Shown piece by piece: positions 35,677 to 45,885 of a stretch of DNA of 64,000 nt. Numbering within the stretch: position 1 is the first letter of the stretch; every line of letters begins with the position of its first letter. The notes under the pieces are model-generated. The model had not been told where the DNA came from. It saw only the letters and a list, made by a program, of their open reading frames with translations, and did not search any database. This stretch comes from Methanosarcina horonobensis HB-1 = JCM 15518 (lineage in GTDB: Archaea > Halobacteriota > Methanosarcinia > Methanosarcinales > Methanosarcinaceae): contig NZ_CP009516.1 of assembly GCF_000970285.1 (NCBI RefSeq), forward strand, positions 4,939,036 through 5,003,035. Reading direction: 5' to 3'. The position numbers were made by a program, and so were the translations under genes.

Positions 35677-37386
35677 TTACATTGATTCAGGGGCACCTAT
35701 TCCCAAGGTATCAAGTGAGTTTGCAAGGACAATTCTTGCACAGTCCACAAGGGCAAGCCTTGCAGCCCTGACTTTTTCGTCCTCAGCTGCGATGACAGGG
35801 ACGAAGCGGTAGAACTGGTTGAAGGCATCGGCAAGTTCACGGGCATAGATTGCAAGGATATGAGGCTTGAGTTCACGGGCTCCAAGATCAATTATGCTGT
35901 CAAACATTGCCATCTTCTTGATAAGATCGATTTCACTGTCCTCGACAAGGAGAGAAGGATTAATCGATTCTTCAGGATTCCAGGCTGCCTCCTCTTTTGC
36001 TTTCTCAAGGATACTGCAGGCGCGAGCGTGTGAGTACTGGATGTAAGGGGCACCCTGCTTCTCAAAATCAAGGGCTTCTTTCCAGTTGAAGACCGTGGAT
36101 TTTTCAGGGGAAACCCTAACTATATCATAGCGAACTGCACCAAGTCCTACTGTTTCTGCGACCTGCTTTTTGAATTCGTATGATGTTTCAGGGCGGCGGG
36201 TTTCGACCTGTTCAAAGGCAGCCTCAGTAACCCTGTCAAATAGGTCATCTGCGCTTATGAACTGCCCGCGGCGGGTGCTCATTGAGCCTTCTGGCAGAGA
36301 AACAAACTCAAAAATTACGACTTCAGGCTCTTTAATCCCGATCGCATTCAGGGTAGCCCTGAGCTGGCCGGAAATAAGCTTATGATCGGCTCCGAAAATA
36401 TCGATTATGCGGTCTGCCTGTTCGGCTTTCCATTCGTGGTAGGCAAGGTCGCGAGTTGTATAAAGAGAAGTGCCGTTTGAACGCTGGATAACAAGGGTCT
36501 TTTCAAACCCATAGTCCGAAAGGTCAACCACAAGGGCTCCTTTGTCAGTCTCAGTCCTGCCAGTAGCCTTGATGCGTTCGACAATATCATGTACTGCCCC
36601 GGATTTAAGAAAAGTGGACTCACTTACGAACTTATCGTGGACAACGTTCAAGCGAAGCAGGGTCTCTTTGATCCCTGCAACAGCCAGGGAAACTGCCCTG
36701 TCAAAACGCTCAATAGTCCTGATATCCCCGGCTTCCACCTTTTCCATGAGGGCATCGATTTCCTTCACGTATTCGGGATTTTTGTCCAGCTCAACATTGG
36801 CTTTTATATATACGTCAGCAATTGCAGCATCGGACTTCCTAGAAAGGTCAAGCTTAAAGCGCTCACACGCCCAGGAAACTACAGCAATCTGTCTGCCCAT
36901 GTCGTTAACATAATACTGGACTTCCACATCGTATCCTGCACGTCTGAGGATGCGGGCAAGAGTGTCTCCAATAATTGAATTGCGGATATGTCCTACATGA
37001 AGGGGACCATTAGGATTTGCTGAGGTGTGCTCAAGGAGAATTCTGTCCTTTGGAGCCCCACAGCCGAATTTTTCTTTCTTTTCCCGAACAGCAGTCACTG
37101 TTCCATCCATGTAGTGCCTGCCTGCAAAGAAGTTGATGTAAGGACCTGCCGCACTCACTTTTCCTATATATGAGCCATCAGGAATTTCAACTGCAGAAAC
37201 GATACGAGATGCCAGCTCTTTTGGATTTTGCTTATGAATGCCTGCAAGCCTGAATGCGGCTCTGCTCGCAAGGTCAGCATGAGGGGAGGTTTCGAATTGA
37301 AGTTCGGAATCCTCAACCTCAAACCCGACCTTTCGGATAGCTTCTTTTAAAATTGATGTAGCCTGAGCTTTAAGTTCCAGGAACAA
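35677..37386 (-). CDS. argS: Arginyl-tRNA synthetase
   Basis: Class I synthetase charging tRNA-Arg; 569 aa, normal length. The N-terminal additional domain (about 1-110) is followed by the HIGH motif as HVGH (130-133) in HTSANPNGPLHVGHIRNS. The KMSKS equivalent is the degenerate EGSMSTRRGQ, as is common in ArgRS. The helical anticodon-binding domain carries YIQYSHARACSIL and ends LGIGAPESM. The ATG at 37386 begins MFLELKAQATSIL. It lies 285 bp downstream of prf1 on the same strand, with a hairpin between, so it is probably transcribed on its own. Confidence 0.97.
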   Translation of the reverse strand: MFLELKAQATSILKEAIRKVGFEVEDSELQFETSPHADLASRAAFRLAGIHKQNPKELASRIVSAVEIPDGSYIGKVSAAGPYINFFAGRHYMDGTVTAVREKKEKFGCGAPKDRILLEHTSANPNGPLHVGHIRNSIIGDTLARILRRAGYDVEVQYYVNDMGRQIAVVSWACERFKLDLSRKSDAAIADVYIKANVELDKNPEYVKEIDALMEKVEAGDIRTIERFDRAVSLAVAGIKETLLRLNVVHDKFVSESTFLKSGAVHDIVERIKATGRTETDKGALVVDLSDYGFEKTLVIQRSNGTSLYTTRDLAYHEWKAEQADRIIDIFGADHKLISGQLRATLNAIGIKEPEVVIFEFVSLPEGSMSTRRGQFISADDLFDRVTEAAFEQVETRRPETSYEFKKQVAETVGLGAVRYDIVRVSPEKSTVFNWKEALDFEKQGAPYIQYSHARACSILEKAKEEAAWNPEESINPSLLVEDSEIDLIKKMAMFDSIIDLGARELKPHILAIYARELADAFNQFYRFVPVIAAEDEKVRAARLALVDCARIVLANSLDTLGIGAPESM

Positions 37387-37647
37387 GATAAATCACCTGT
37401 TTAAATTACCCGTAAAAAACTGAAATTGCTTAATTAATCCTCATATGATAGTTTAACCTGTCAAATTCTGATACGCTGATTTGATTAATGCTAAATATAT
37501 TGATCTGGTTAACGTTGATTACTGACCTGATGAACATTGATCTACGGATCTGATTAGTCCAATAGTTTTGACTTACAATTCCTGATCCACTGATCTAAAG
37601 GGCAATTTAATTAAAAAAGTATTGGGTAAAAATTACCGGATACTAAA

Positions 37648-37663
37648 AGGGGACTTTGCCCCT
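37648..37663 (-). terminator. Possible terminator after prf1
   Basis: Read on the minus strand, a 5-bp stem AGGGG/CCCCT with a 6-nt loop runs directly into CCCCTTTTAG. It is 9 bp past the prf1 stop. Confidence 0.45.
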
Positions 37664-37671
37664 GAGCGAAA

Positions 37672-38919
37672 TTAGACTCCAGTACTGTATCGCAGGATTG
37701 CAGCTATGCCACCAAAGGCGTTCATGAGCTGGGAACCCTCATCAAAGTCGGTGGACACGAAAACTACCTTTGCATTGCTTTTGTCGGCAAGCTCTGAAAA
37801 TTCATCCACAACATCCGTAACGTCTGTAACCTCAAGGGAAGAACCACACTTAGGACAGTTACCGGCTGCGGGGGCAGGCTCTCCGGGTTTCCAGCGCCTT
37901 GTCCATTTGTTTTCGTATCCGCAGACACTGCAGTTCGCAGTTATCCTTTCTGCCCGCAGGTCTTCGGAGAGCAGGAGCACATCCACTGCATTGATCTCGA
38001 GGTTTGCCCTGACCTGGGCTTCTCCATAAGCTGCCTTACCCGAGTCAGCAATCAGTTCCTTGAAGAAATCCCTGACTGCATTCTTCTGGCTCATAAGCTC
38101 AATATCCTGAAGTTTTTCTCCTGCAGCATTTACAAGCTCGGAAAGCCCTGATTCATCTGTATATGCCGTGTCAAACAATCCGAGGATTTTCTTCTGAAGC
38201 TCGTGGTGCAGGAATTCCCCTGCGTAGAACTCTTCCTTTGTCGGAGAGGGACCCCCTATCAACACACCTTTGAGATCTTTATGATCAACAGCCATGAAGA
38301 CTTCACTTGCAGCATCTCCTATCCTCTTGTAGAAGTCGTGGATTGCAATGAGCCTGAGCTGCTGGAAACGATGGGCACTCTGACCTCCTTTCCTCTGCTT
38401 GCCAGGAACTGTCGAAGTCAGATTGCGGAATGGCTGGATTCTCTTTCCCACCAGAAGCCCTACAGTTGCTTCTCTGCGGTCAAGAACCAGAAGCCCGAAG
38501 GTGCTCTTGTCCTTAAGCATATCTTCAAGAGGCTCAAGATAGAAAGATGAATCACAGTGGTACTTGTAGACAGTGATTGGTTCGGGAGGGACAATTACCT
38601 CACTTTCCATGCTAGTCTTATTGGCTCCGATATCCACGGCTCCCGTAAAGTAAACTATCCCGTTTTCAGGTACTTTGTCCAGGTATCTGAGCCTTGAAAG
38701 TAGAGACTCGATCGCTCCCTGGACATTTGTTCTCGTAAGTTTGGACTTAATGTTTGCAGCCTGTCCATGTTCGTCTTTTAACTGGTTTGTAACATCGAAA
38801 ATTTGCTTGTCAGGAGGGATGTAAAGGGATATGAGCTCGGTGCTCCTTCCTTTTTTATCCCTGAGGCCCTCAAGCTTCTTTTTAAATTCGTACATCTCGT
38901 GTGCAGAATGTTCAGTCAT
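37672..38919 (-). CDS. prf1: Peptide chain release factor aRF1
   Basis: Recognises all stop codons and triggers peptide release in archaea; 415 aa, the normal length. The stop-codon recognition motif NIKS is at 56-59 (AANIKSKLTRTNVQ), and the peptidyl-transferase-centre motif GGQ at 178-180 in GKQRKGGQSAHRF. The C-terminal domain has a CxxC..CxxC zinc-like insert (CSVCGYENKW and CPKCGSSLE), as in many archaeal aRF1. The ATG at 38919 gives MTEHSAHEMYEFKKKLE. It is followed by argS. Confidence 0.97.
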   Translation of the reverse strand: MTEHSAHEMYEFKKKLEGLRDKKGRSTELISLYIPPDKQIFDVTNQLKDEHGQAANIKSKLTRTNVQGAIESLLSRLRYLDKVPENGIVYFTGAVDIGANKTSMESEVIVPPEPITVYKYHCDSSFYLEPLEDMLKDKSTFGLLVLDRREATVGLLVGKRIQPFRNLTSTVPGKQRKGGQSAHRFQQLRLIAIHDFYKRIGDAASEVFMAVDHKDLKGVLIGGPSPTKEEFYAGEFLHHELQKKILGLFDTAYTDESGLSELVNAAGEKLQDIELMSQKNAVRDFFKELIADSGKAAYGEAQVRANLEINAVDVLLLSEDLRAERITANCSVCGYENKWTRRWKPGEPAPAAGNCPKCGSSLEVTDVTDVVDEFSELADKSNAKVVFVSTDFDEGSQLMNAFGGIAAILRYSTGV

Positions 38920-39802
38920 TTTAAAAATTCCCCAATAGAGTAGTATGATTTGGTAATCCTGTAATGGTGGTAAACTGAGATTTGAGATTTGAGATTTGAG
39001 ATTTGAGATTCGAAATTTGGAATTTAAAATTTGAAATTGAGATATAAACTAATCTTCAAACTGGCAAATTTAAGGTGAGAGAATCTGGATCTACTGTTTA
39101 ATTTGAAGTTTCTGTACCTTTCCGGATCTGGTCAAAGTTTTCTATAAGAATTATCAAACCCATCAAATCCGATTTCATAGTAAATTTAGTTATCCAGTAC
39201 AAAACTTGTTTAGCATATCGGTTGCATACAACGGATAACCGGAGGATTTGATAAGGACGAATCACACAGTGAGCTCCTGTCTCACCCGAAATCCGGGTAC
39301 AAAAACCGCCTGGAACACGAAGAACCTGAGAGTGAGAAATACACCTTTCAGAAGCCGGCATCTCAGCAAGCCGCGAAGCCAGTCGCTAAAGCCTGCATGT
39401 ATGCTGCGCAAACCTTCCAGGTTTCGCATTCTTTTGATCGCACTAGATATGAGACATAATCTTACTCAAACTGTATGTGATAGTTAAAAGTTTGTTTAAT
39501 TTGAATTAAATTAACCCCTGACGGGATCATATCCTAATTGAAACTTAGGTTTATATTTGTTTCTATCCCCGACTTGTTTTATATATTCATACAACTATAA
39601 AAGTCTTCCTGTATATTAGTCCTTGTCTTCAGAGAACTGATTTCCTGAGAGGTAGATAAAATCAAGAAAAAAAATAGAAGTGATCATATAAGTAAGGACT
39701 AAGTAAGGATAGAAAAGAAGTTAAACAGTAAGGGTTTAACCCAAATGAATAAGCCAAAAAAGATTAATAAAAAATCAGGTAAAAAGAGTTAGAAAGTAAG
39801 GA
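38920..39802. other. Spacer upstream of prf1
   Basis: It holds four perfect tandem copies of the heptamer gagattt (38977-39004) plus a partial fifth, and a GC-richer island at about 39240-39430 that contains the start-less open frame listed separately. The rest is AT-rich. Confidence 0.5.
39214..39459 (+). other. Coding-like open frame without a start codon
   Basis: From the TAG at 39211 to the TAA at 39457 one frame stays open for 81 codons. Its second part, GYKNRLEHEEPESEKYTFQ then PASQQAAKPVAKACMYAAQ, uses codons typical of neighbouring genes (GAA, CTG, CAG, AAG) and has balanced composition. No ATG, GTG or TTG lies before it. A GGAGG at 39240 leads instead to a TTG in the +1 frame, giving a Ser/Arg-rich 79-codon product that looks unnatural. 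It may be the 3' remnant of a lost gene, or a small gene with a one-base shift near its start. Confidence 0.35.
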
Positions 39803-40840
39803 TTAACTCGGGCAGACAGGCTTTTTTACAGGAGATTTCCTTCCGTCCTTTGAAAGCAGGACAACCCGGCTGATTTCAGACTCATCTGCTATCTCATATC
39901 CCAGGTGCTTTGCAAGTTCTTTTGAGAATTCAAGCACTTCCTCATGGGACGGCATGGCAGAGCGGTCCAGGCGAAGGCGTGAGAAACCGAGATGCATATA
40001 AGCTTTTATTTCTACAAAATCCGGTGAGGCTTTTTTAATCAGCTCGGCGTAACCTTCGGGATTGAACATATTTTCACCTTTAACAAGGGTGGTCCGAATG
40101 ACCGTTCGAGAGGATTTTTCTTTCATAATCTCCAGGGATTCGTTAATCCTATCCCAGAGTGCGGGAGACTTTGGCTGGCAGACCCTGAGGTAGGTTTCGA
40201 GATCAGAAGCATCAAGACTCATATATAACTGTGAGGGATTGACCTTTGCAAGCATCGAAGGAACAGTTCCATTTGTTACCAGAAAGGTAGTAAAACCTCT
40301 TTTTTCGTATTCCTCAATGAGTTCAGGGAGATAAGGATAAAAAGTTGGTTCTCCAGACAGAGAGATTGCAACATTATTCGGTTCATTGCCTTCAAGCCAT
40401 CGCTCCCTGAGTGCACTTGGGGAGCCGCCAAAACCCGTAATCAATTTGCGCTGGCAGGTAATGCTTTCTTCTACTATCTTTTTAGGAGAATCCCATGCTC
40501 CGGGAGCAGGGACCGGAACCTCTGTTGGGCGCCAGCAGAAAAGACAGCGTTGATTGCACATGAGAGTTGGAGTCATCTGGAGGCATCGATGGGACTGGAC
40601 GCCATAAAACTTCGATTTATAACAGAAACCTTCGTCATTCATGGCTTTTCTGAGCCAGAGGCAGGTCTTTACTGCCGAGTGGCGGCCTGCAAGAGCATAG
40701 CTCTGCTTTTTAAGGAGGGTCTCAAAATCAGGGATATCAAAAGGAATAGGGGTCTGCTCTTCATCCCGATTTTCTTCAAGGACTTCCGAAAGGCTTTCCC
40801 TGGAATTTTCCTTTTCTTCTTTTTTTTCTTCAAGCGGCAT
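39803..40840 (-). CDS. taw1: tRNA-Phe 4-demethylwyosine synthase
   Basis: Radical-SAM TYW1/Taw1 enzyme that builds the tricyclic base at G37 of tRNA-Phe from N1-methylguanosine and pyruvate. The SAM cluster is C95-x3-C99-x2-C102 (CNQRCLFC). The second cluster ligands C60, C73 and C86 have the 13-residue spacing seen in the family. SGEPTFYPYLPELIEEY and SLDASD are also present. The start at 40840 (MPLEEKKEEK, 345 aa) is preferred to the longer frame at 40912, because a TATA box lies 25-30 bp upstream of it and there is no ribosome site: a leaderless transcript. The first 30 residues are very rich in Glu/Lys. Confidence 0.93.
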   Translation of the reverse strand: MPLEEKKEEKENSRESLSEVLEENRDEEQTPIPFDIPDFETLLKKQSYALAGRHSAVKTCLWLRKAMNDEGFCYKSKFYGVQSHRCLQMTPTLMCNQRCLFCWRPTEVPVPAPGAWDSPKKIVEESITCQRKLITGFGGSPSALRERWLEGNEPNNVAISLSGEPTFYPYLPELIEEYEKRGFTTFLVTNGTVPSMLAKVNPSQLYMSLDASDLETYLRVCQPKSPALWDRINESLEIMKEKSSRTVIRTTLVKGENMFNPEGYAELIKKASPDFVEIKAYMHLGFSRLRLDRSAMPSHEEVLEFSKELAKHLGYEIADESEISRVVLLSKDGRKSPVKKPVCPS

Positions 40841-40862
40841 TTTTCGGATATTAATTCTTTGT

Positions 40863-40872
40863 GGTATATATA
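40863..40872 (-). promoter_or_regulatory. Box A of taw1
   Basis: On the minus strand TTATATATAC, centred about 27 bp before the ATG at 40840, so transcription should begin at or next to the start codon. It lies inside the longer frame, which argues against that frame. Confidence 0.65.
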
Positions 40873-40941
40873 AGAATCGGAAAATAATTTTAAGAGCGTC
40901 ATGACTTTTCAATATGCATTACTGACTTTTCGGATAGGCTC

Positions 40942-42930
40942 TTAATCGAATGACAGAATTTTCACGTCAAAATCGGCAAGATCTACAACGGGAACCCGGG
41001 CAGGTACAGGCATCAGGTTTACGCGCTTCTGGAACTCTGTCTGAGCCTGCCATGTTCCGGAATTAACTAAAAGAACATTTTTATAGCGCTGGACTCCCAG
41101 GGTATGAACGTGCCCTGTGTGAATAATATCAGGAACGGGATCAATTATAAAATAATCCTTTTTCTCCGGTGATATGGAAACCCTGCTTCCGTAAGTTGGG
41201 GCAAGATGCCTGCGCTTAAGCATCTCAAGAACTGCACCTGCAGGCTCCTGATATGAAACTCCGGGAACACTTGCCACAAGATCGTCAATCGACCTTCCAT
41301 GATAGATAAGGATTCGGACGCCGTCAAGGTCCACAAGGGCAGGATTACCTACAAAGGTGACATTCTCGGGAAAATCCACGCAGATCCTCTCAGGCAGGGC
41401 AGGCTGAGGTTCTGCCTGACGTACAGCATCGTGATTTCCTGGACTTATAATCACACGGATGTGTTCGGGAACTTCCCTGAAGTACTCTGCTGCTTTCCTG
41501 TACTGTTCATAGACATCCAGAATATCGAGTTCCATTTCCTGGTCGGGATAAATTCCAATTCCGTCCACAAGATCTCCTGCGACAACGAGATAACGTACCT
41601 GGGATGCGACCTCCCGCATCTCTTCCGAGTCGGATTCTCCCTTTAAGAAGTCCAGAAAGTCCAGCCATGCATCTTCCAGAAACTGGGAGCTGCCCACATG
41701 AACATCGGAAATGAGTACAGCTTTCCCATGGCTTCCTGTCCTGCGCTGGACGCTATTAGGGACATCAGGCTGGAGAATCTTTGTAGCCATCATAAGATTT
41801 CCGTCATTCGTGACCGAACCTGTTACTCCGATAACCTCGTCCAGAAGAAGCCGAGAAGCCAGTTCAAAGAGTTCTTTGTCGCTGTTTCGGATAAGCACTG
41901 AAAAAGAGCCTGTCGGGTCTTCAAGAGAAAGAATTTTGTGCCCGTTATTTGTACTGCTGATATCTGAAACCATCCCTATAATCGATAGTTCCTCGTTGCC
42001 CCCATCTGATCCCCGGCGAAAACTTCTTCTTTTCAAACTTTCTATAGGGCGTGCATTCATCCTGCTTCTAAGGATCTCAGAGAGCCTGCTGTACCTGTCC
42101 CTGAAATACTGTACGAACTGCATGTACTCCCCAACACAGGTTGAATGACCTGTGATATCGGAAATCACGGTAACAGGATTGCGGCCTGAAAGATGCCTGA
42201 TTCCTTCATTTCTGGGTCTTGAAGGAAAAGCATTTCCCGGGTTTGAGAAGAGGGAGTTTGTTCTGGAAACATGGTTGGAAGCAGAAAGAGAAGGAGAGCC
42301 TGCCTGTCCGAAAAAAGAGGAAGCCTGCCTTTCTGTACCTCCTGAAGATAGTGATGATTTGACAGAGCTGGAAAGAGAACCACGAGCAGAATTGGCAGTT
42401 GAAGCAGTAACGAAACTAGAAGAACCAGACTCATTAGTAGAATTGGGAACAGGATCAGCAACAGATTTAGCAACAGGATTAGCAATAAAATCAAGAGTGG
42501 GTTCTCGAGAAGATAGAATATCAGAATCTGTTTCTGGATTGCTGTCCGGGACACCAAGTGTTGAAGCCGGTTCAGATTCAACACTTGAGACTAATACTGT
42601 TTCCTTAAGATTGTTTGAAAGAGGATTAAGAATTCTTGCCATCTCATGATCTACTGGTCTTAAAGCAGGAGAAGAAGCACTGTCTGAAGGCATCCTGGAA
42701 ACAATTTCGGAAGATGATCCGGAAGCCACTTCTGAAACTGCTCTTGAAGCCTCAAAACCTTTCAGGTCTATATGTTCGGGTTCAATAACGAAAACACAAT
42801 CGTCAACAGTTGAAAGGACGTATTTTAGAAGACTGTCAGGGGAGTTACTCGATTTAATTAGTTCTACTGCTAGCGGACTTATCTGATACCCTTCTTCTAT
42901 AACTGCCCTTACAATATTGATTTCATCCAT
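40942..42930 (-). CDS. polB: DNA polymerase D small subunit (DP1)
   Basis: The exonuclease and scaffold subunit of the euryarchaeal replicative polymerase D; 662 aa from the chosen start. The N-terminal helical domain (1-60) is followed by a long Ser/Asn/Pro-rich linker (about 90-240), an OB fold (about 315-385), then a calcineurin-like phosphoesterase with LISDVHVGS (about 405), VVAGDLVDG (about 450), SPGNHD (about 497) and HTGHVHTLG (about 605), giving the full metal-binding set for 3'-5' exonuclease. ATG 42930 (MDEINIVRAV) has AGGTCG 6-8 nt upstream; the frame also extends to 42963. The large subunit is not in the window. Confidence 0.95.
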   Translation of the reverse strand: MDEINIVRAVIEEGYQISPLAVELIKSSNSPDSLLKYVLSTVDDCVFVIEPEHIDLKGFEASRAVSEVASGSSSEIVSRMPSDSASSPALRPVDHEMARILNPLSNNLKETVLVSSVESEPASTLGVPDSNPETDSDILSSREPTLDFIANPVAKSVADPVPNSTNESGSSSFVTASTANSARGSLSSSVKSSLSSGGTERQASSFFGQAGSPSLSASNHVSRTNSLFSNPGNAFPSRPRNEGIRHLSGRNPVTVISDITGHSTCVGEYMQFVQYFRDRYSRLSEILRSRMNARPIESLKRRSFRRGSDGGNEELSIIGMVSDISSTNNGHKILSLEDPTGSFSVLIRNSDKELFELASRLLLDEVIGVTGSVTNDGNLMMATKILQPDVPNSVQRRTGSHGKAVLISDVHVGSSQFLEDAWLDFLDFLKGESDSEEMREVASQVRYLVVAGDLVDGIGIYPDQEMELDILDVYEQYRKAAEYFREVPEHIRVIISPGNHDAVRQAEPQPALPERICVDFPENVTFVGNPALVDLDGVRILIYHGRSIDDLVASVPGVSYQEPAGAVLEMLKRRHLAPTYGSRVSISPEKKDYFIIDPVPDIIHTGHVHTLGVQRYKNVLLVNSGTWQAQTEFQKRVNLMPVPARVPVVDLADFDVKILSFD

Positions 42931-44005
42931 AATTTCGACCTGATTTTCTCGACCTTTGCCCATGACTGCCAGGATCTGTTGAACCTGTTTGGCCTGACAT
43001 TCACTAACCTAAAATCAAAAAGATTTAAGGCAAACACCCATTTAAAATATAAAAAATAACCACATACAAAACTAATTCGATACAAGCAAAATAACATAAT
43101 ATAGTTTTAGTAATGTTTTTCATTCTCAAAATTGGTTGAGAATTCTTTATGACCTCATAACTGATGGTATATTATAGTAGCTGACCAATGTAGTTACTCA
43201 CAATATAAAATATAATCATTGATAACACTCTAATAATTATATCATATACTTTTATAATATTACTTGAAGACTATTCCAAAATTAGTCCGTCAATACTCAT
43301 TTACACTTTAGAATTAACAATTAAATGTCTCTTCTTAACTGCCTGCAGTACTCTGATATTAATTAGAACATGATGCACCCTGAATAATTAATAGAACTTT
43401 CTGCAACTACTTTCTGCAACTAAAAATTAGCTTAAAAGTGTTTGTCATCCTTGATATCGAGTGTTCTTATAAATTCTCGAGAGAATAGCTATATTTAGCC
43501 TTATTAGCTATGTTTAGCCTTATTAGCTATGTTTAGCCTTATTTAGCCTTGTTTACCCTCATTTAGTATTATTAAATTATTTAGCTTTACTAAAAGACCA
43601 ATATTCTTATGCTCAAATTTATGTTCAGTTAAGACTTAATCTTCATAGTTTCCAGCCCATTGACATAGTAAGATTTCTAAACAGCTTATAGAATTCTGTG
43701 GAACTTCAGTCTATTTCCTGAGAAATCATCCATAAAATATTATAGCCTGTGAATAAATTGTAAGTTAATATAGGAGAAAAACAAATCGTATAGGCAAGTA
43801 TACCGAAAAGGATATAATAAAACGGAAAATCCAGTACAGTTAAAAATGATAACGAGATTTATACAAAAGCATAAATGAGACTTATATAAAAGCATAAATT
43901 ACATGGCTGATGAAGTGCTGACAAAGGCGATGCAGACCGAGTGAAATATAATTAAAATATAAAAACAGCACCAGAAAACTAAGATAAAGAGAGTAAAGGC
44001 TTACT
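42931..44005. other. 1.07-kb divergent spacer
   Basis: Very AT-rich, without a gene I can support. Repeats: three tandem 19-bp units at 43486-43542, and ctttctgcaact twice near 43405. TATA-like stretches occur throughout, so none can be chosen as the promoter. Confidence 0.45.
43486..43542. repeat. Three tandem 19-bp repeats
   Basis: The unit tagctatgtttagccttat starts at 43486, 43505 and 43524 (one change in the first copy), followed by decayed half-units tttagccttg and tttaccctc. Confidence 0.85.
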
Positions 44006-44563
44006 ATGAATAAAACTAATACACAAAACAATACCCAGGAAGAAGGAAGTTTCCTGGTCTCCCTTGGAAAGGATTTGCTGTCAGTAGCAGCTGTCCTGAT
44101 AGCCTTTATGGTTCTTTCCAAACTGGCATTCGGGCTCTGGACCCCTATGGTTGCAGTGGAGTCCGGAAGTATGGAGCCTCATATGCAGGTAGGAGATATT
44201 GTCTTCATCAAAAGCATCGATCGAGTTGATCTTGTTACTCATGAAGAAGGGAATGATTCAGGCTATATGACCTTTGAAGATTATGGAGATGTGATACTCT
44301 ATCGACCCTATGGGCAGGAAGGCATAACTCCTATAATACATAGAGCAATGTACAGGGTGGAAGCAGGAGAGCCTATGTGGGAAAATGGTCCTGTTGCCCC
44401 TTATTCGGGATACATTACCAAAGGAGATAACACTGTAACCAACAGGCACTATGACCAGGAAGGACAGATAAGTTACTATGTACCTGTCAAGGATGAATGG
44501 ATAATAGGAGTTGCAAAGTACAGGATTCCTTATCTCGGGTACATAAGGCTGCTCTTTTCATGA
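44006..44563 (+). CDS. Signal peptidase I, archaeal type
   Basis: Membrane protease that removes signal peptides from secreted proteins such as the S-layer protein at 19 kb. 185 aa, one membrane helix near the N-terminus (about 22-46). The catalytic Ser55 is in ESGSMEPHM. The general base is His112 in IIHRAMYR, replacing the bacterial Lys as in archaeal and ER enzymes. Box D/E GDNTVTNRHYDQ supplies Asp141 and Asp150. The C-terminal second membrane anchor is missing or very short (YIRLLFS). It is single-gene, flanked by long spacers. Confidence 0.93.
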   Translation: MNKTNTQNNTQEEGSFLVSLGKDLLSVAAVLIAFMVLSKLAFGLWTPMVAVESGSMEPHMQVGDIVFIKSIDRVDLVTHEEGNDSGYMTFEDYGDVILYRPYGQEGITPIIHRAMYRVEAGEPMWENGPVAPYSGYITKGDNTVTNRHYDQEGQISYYVPVKDEWIIGVAKYRIPYLGYIRLLFS

Positions 44564-44886
44564 GATCCTTGAGTTGTCTTTGAGTTGCCTTAGAATTATA
44601 CAGCGCCAGTTAAATTTTTCTCCAATTTATAGAACAGTCGTTATATTTGCTTCAAGTTGTATAATCTCTTGATCCGTATATCCAATTCAATCAAATTCCA
44701 TGCCCTTCATTGAGATCTGAACCAAGTATTTACTCTGATTTAAGTATCTGCTGTCAATTTGCTGCAAATTTGCTGCAAATTTCTTTTCCTCAAGACAAAG
44801 ATTGATTGAAAACTTGGTTAAAAAATAAATTAAATTTATAAAAAATTGATTAAAAATTGATTAAAAACTAATTAAACTATAAAAAC
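44564..44886. other. Spacer between signal peptidase and dus
   Basis: AT-rich. It contains tandem repeats of tttgctgcaaa (44757-44782) and of aaaattgatt (44840-44865). No gene or clear terminator. Confidence 0.45.
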
Positions 44887-45858
44887 ATGAAACTTAAAAA
44901 ACTGAAAATTGGCAAAACAGAGCTTTCTGGAAACCTTCTGCTCGCACCTATGGCAGATGTAACAAATCTGGCTTTCAGGCTGCTTTGCAGGCGGTATGGA
45001 GCTGACCTGACATATACTGAGATGATCAATGCAGACGCGCTGCTTAATGAGAGTAGGAAGTCTTTCATTAAAGGGTTGAGCTCTCCAGATGACAGGCCTT
45101 TCGGAGTTCAGCTTGTAGGGAGCTGTCCTGAGAAACTGAAGCAGGCAGCGCTTTTTATTGAAGAAGAGTACAGGCCTGAAATTATAGATATTAACATGGG
45201 CTGTCCCGCGAGATGCATCACAGTAGCCGGATGTGGTTCTGCTCTTCTTAATTCTCCGGAGCTTGTATATATGATAATCTCGGAGCTGACAGACTCCCTG
45301 AACACTCCGGTCAGCACAAAAATTCGCCTCCTCGGAAGGGAGGAAAAAACCCTTGAGATTGCCCGCCTGATAGAAAAGGCAGGAGCATCAGCTCTGACCG
45401 TTCACGGCAGGACAGCAACACAGATGTATTCAGGCAGCTCGAACATTCCGGGGATAAGAGCTGTCAAAAGTGAGCTTTCGATTCCTGTTATTGCAAACGG
45501 AGATGTCAGGGACGAGGAATCTGCAGAAAGAACACTGGAACTAACAGACTGTGACGGATTGATGATAGGGCGCGCAGCAATGGGGAACCCTTTCATTTTC
45601 AAAAGGATCGGACACTACCTGGAAACCGGTGAAAAGCTTGAAACAGATAAACAGTCCAGGCGGCTTGAAGATTTTGACACTTATATTTCCCTCCTTGAGG
45701 AACACGACCTGCTTTCATCTATAAACCTCAGGATGCATGCACACTGGTTTACCAAAGGGCTGCGTGGCTCGCGGCAGGTAAGAGAAAAAATTAATGGTTT
45801 GGAAGATGGAAGAGCTATAACTGAACTGTTAAGGAGTTTCTGCCAGGAAAAACACTAA
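44887..45858 (+). CDS. dus: tRNA-dihydrouridine synthase
   Basis: FMN enzyme reducing uridines in tRNA loops; 323 aa. The TIM barrel begins LLLAPMADVTNLAFRLLCRRYGA. The catalytic Cys106 is in NMGCPARCITVAGCGSALL, where bacterial enzymes usually have a Lys-Val after the Pro. The FMN-binding STKIRLL, TVHGRT and ANGDVRD motifs follow in order, with the phosphate loop GLMIGRAAMGNPF. The small helical C-terminal domain recognises tRNA. Which uridine is modified cannot be told. A tight hairpin with a T-run overlaps its stop codon. Confidence 0.93.
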   Translation: MKLKKLKIGKTELSGNLLLAPMADVTNLAFRLLCRRYGADLTYTEMINADALLNESRKSFIKGLSSPDDRPFGVQLVGSCPEKLKQAALFIEEEYRPEIIDINMGCPARCITVAGCGSALLNSPELVYMIISELTDSLNTPVSTKIRLLGREEKTLEIARLIEKAGASALTVHGRTATQMYSGSSNIPGIRAVKSELSIPVIANGDVRDEESAERTLELTDCDGLMIGRAAMGNPFIFKRIGHYLETGEKLETDKQSRRLEDFDTYISLLEEHDLLSSINLRMHAHWFTKGLRGSRQVREKINGLEDGRAITELLRSFCQEKH

Positions 45859-45876
45859 AGTGTTTTATTTTTTTAG
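45849..45876 (+). terminator. Terminator overlapping the dus stop
   Basis: An 8-bp perfect inverted repeat aaaacact/agtgtttt around a 2-nt gap, then attttttttag. The stop codon TAA (45856-45858) lies within it. Confidence 0.65.
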
Positions 45877-45885
45877 AGGTCAACT

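Noticed and set aside
42152-42649. 165-codon open frame antisense to the DP1 linker
   Set aside because: It arises from the low-complexity Ser/Asn linker code read backwards.
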